Below, piece after piece: positions 63,744-64,000 of a DNA stretch of 64,000 bases. The stretch's first letter is position 1; each line of letters begins with the position of its first letter. Position numbers and translations under genes: made by a program. Source of the stretch: Novosphingobium sp. MD-1 (GTDB taxonomy: Bacteria; Pseudomonadota; Alphaproteobacteria; Sphingomonadales; Sphingomonadaceae); contig NZ_BBXA01000021.1 in NCBI RefSeq assembly GCF_001014975.1, forward strand, positions 62,001 through 126,000, read 5' to 3'. Below the pieces are notes generated by a model. That model saw nothing but the letters and a program-made list of their open reading frames with translations. It ran no database searches and was not told the DNA's origin.

Positions 63744-64000
63744 TCACGTGTTCTCGAGCTGCTCGGCCATCTTCTGCCACACGGCGTTGATCGCCTTGAG
63801 CGGGCGGACCATGACCTTGAAATCGATGATCCGGCCTTCAAGATCGAAGCGGATCAGGTCGATGCCGTTGACCTTGATCCCGTCGATCTCGGCGGTGAAT
63901 TCAAGGCAGGCTTCCGGCCCGTCCACCAGTTCGCGGACATAGGCGAACGTCCCGTTGCCGAAGACCCCGGCCGCCGCCGTCAGGTACATCAGCACTTTCT
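63744..64000 (-). CDS. NTF2-like (SnoaL-type) protein, partial
   Basis: About 85 residues of the C-terminal part are visible; the 5' end is outside the window (the frame is open to base 64000). ACLEFTAEIDGIKVNGIDLIRFDLEGRIIDFKVMVRPLKAIN is the usual end of the NTF2/SnoaL fold. Members bind small ligands or act as isomerases; no specific role can be given. It converges on rho, separated by a terminator. Confidence 0.8.
   Translation of the reverse strand, partial: KVLMYLTAAAGVFGNGTFAYVRELVDGPEACLEFTAEIDGIKVNGIDLIRFDLEGRIIDFKVMVRPLKAINAVWQKMAEQLENT

Overview
The window is 64 kb of ordinary, GC-rich, gene-dense chromosome from an alphaproteobacterium. It most likely belongs to the Sphingomonadales (Novosphingobium/Sphingomonas type). 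Support comes from the synteny dnaQ-coaE-aroE-maf-PPSR-[origin]-hemE-ynfA-hemJ-rho, the rpe-heparinase-purH block, an RcdA-family (DUF1465) protein, a nitrogen-type PTS (ptsP, ptsN), a large TonB-dependent receptor, and frequent GTG/TTG starts. I see no rRNA, tRNA, insertion sequence, prophage or CRISPR.

Layout. 1-5.9 kb: clpA 3' end, an EF-hand lipoprotein, a DNA-repair pair (ligase-associated exonuclease and ATP-dependent ligase), a truncated haemoglobin, and two membrane or envelope proteins. 6-11.5 kb: a TonB receptor facing away from a secreted cyanophycinase and an Lrp/AsnC regulator, then a DUF481 barrel. 11.5-20.3 kb: gamma-carbonic anhydrase coupled to a membrane-fused spermidine-synthase-like protein, GNAT overlapping hemB, an M23 peptidase, DUF3667 and a quinone oxidoreductase. 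20.4-29.2 kb (minus strand): ftsH, a CsgG-like/SH3 protein, tilS, cpoB, rodZ and ptsP. 29.3-38.2 kb: two DUF465 proteins, rcdA, a metallo-beta-lactamase protein, DUF4230, nadA, an exporter, an old-yellow-enzyme/CitE pair, and lipB with a coupled lipoprotein. 38.4-47.7 kb: a lipid or envelope island with a methyltransferase, an MFS protein, a flippase, two CDP-alcohol phosphatidyltransferases, inositol-phosphate synthase and an inositol-phosphate cytidylyltransferase-like enzyme. 48-53.3 kb: rpe, heparinase-like, purH and thioesterase. 53.4-64 kb: the replication-origin neighbourhood.

The two strongest points are these. First, a probable chromosomal origin lies at about 60.02-60.31 kb, with genes on both sides transcribed away from it; 1.5-2.2 kb to its left, aroE carries an extraordinary cluster of 14 GTAAC/GTTAC motifs, mostly within CGTAACG/CGTTACG, in all three codon phases. 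Second, 43-47 kb encodes an apparent glucose-6-phosphate -> inositol phosphate -> CDP-inositol -> CDP-alcohol-transferase route, beside a flippase, in a mesophilic proteobacterium. This predicts an uncharacterised phosphoinositol lipid or phosphodiester.

Most gene functions are inferred from recognisable family motifs read by eye; no database search was run.
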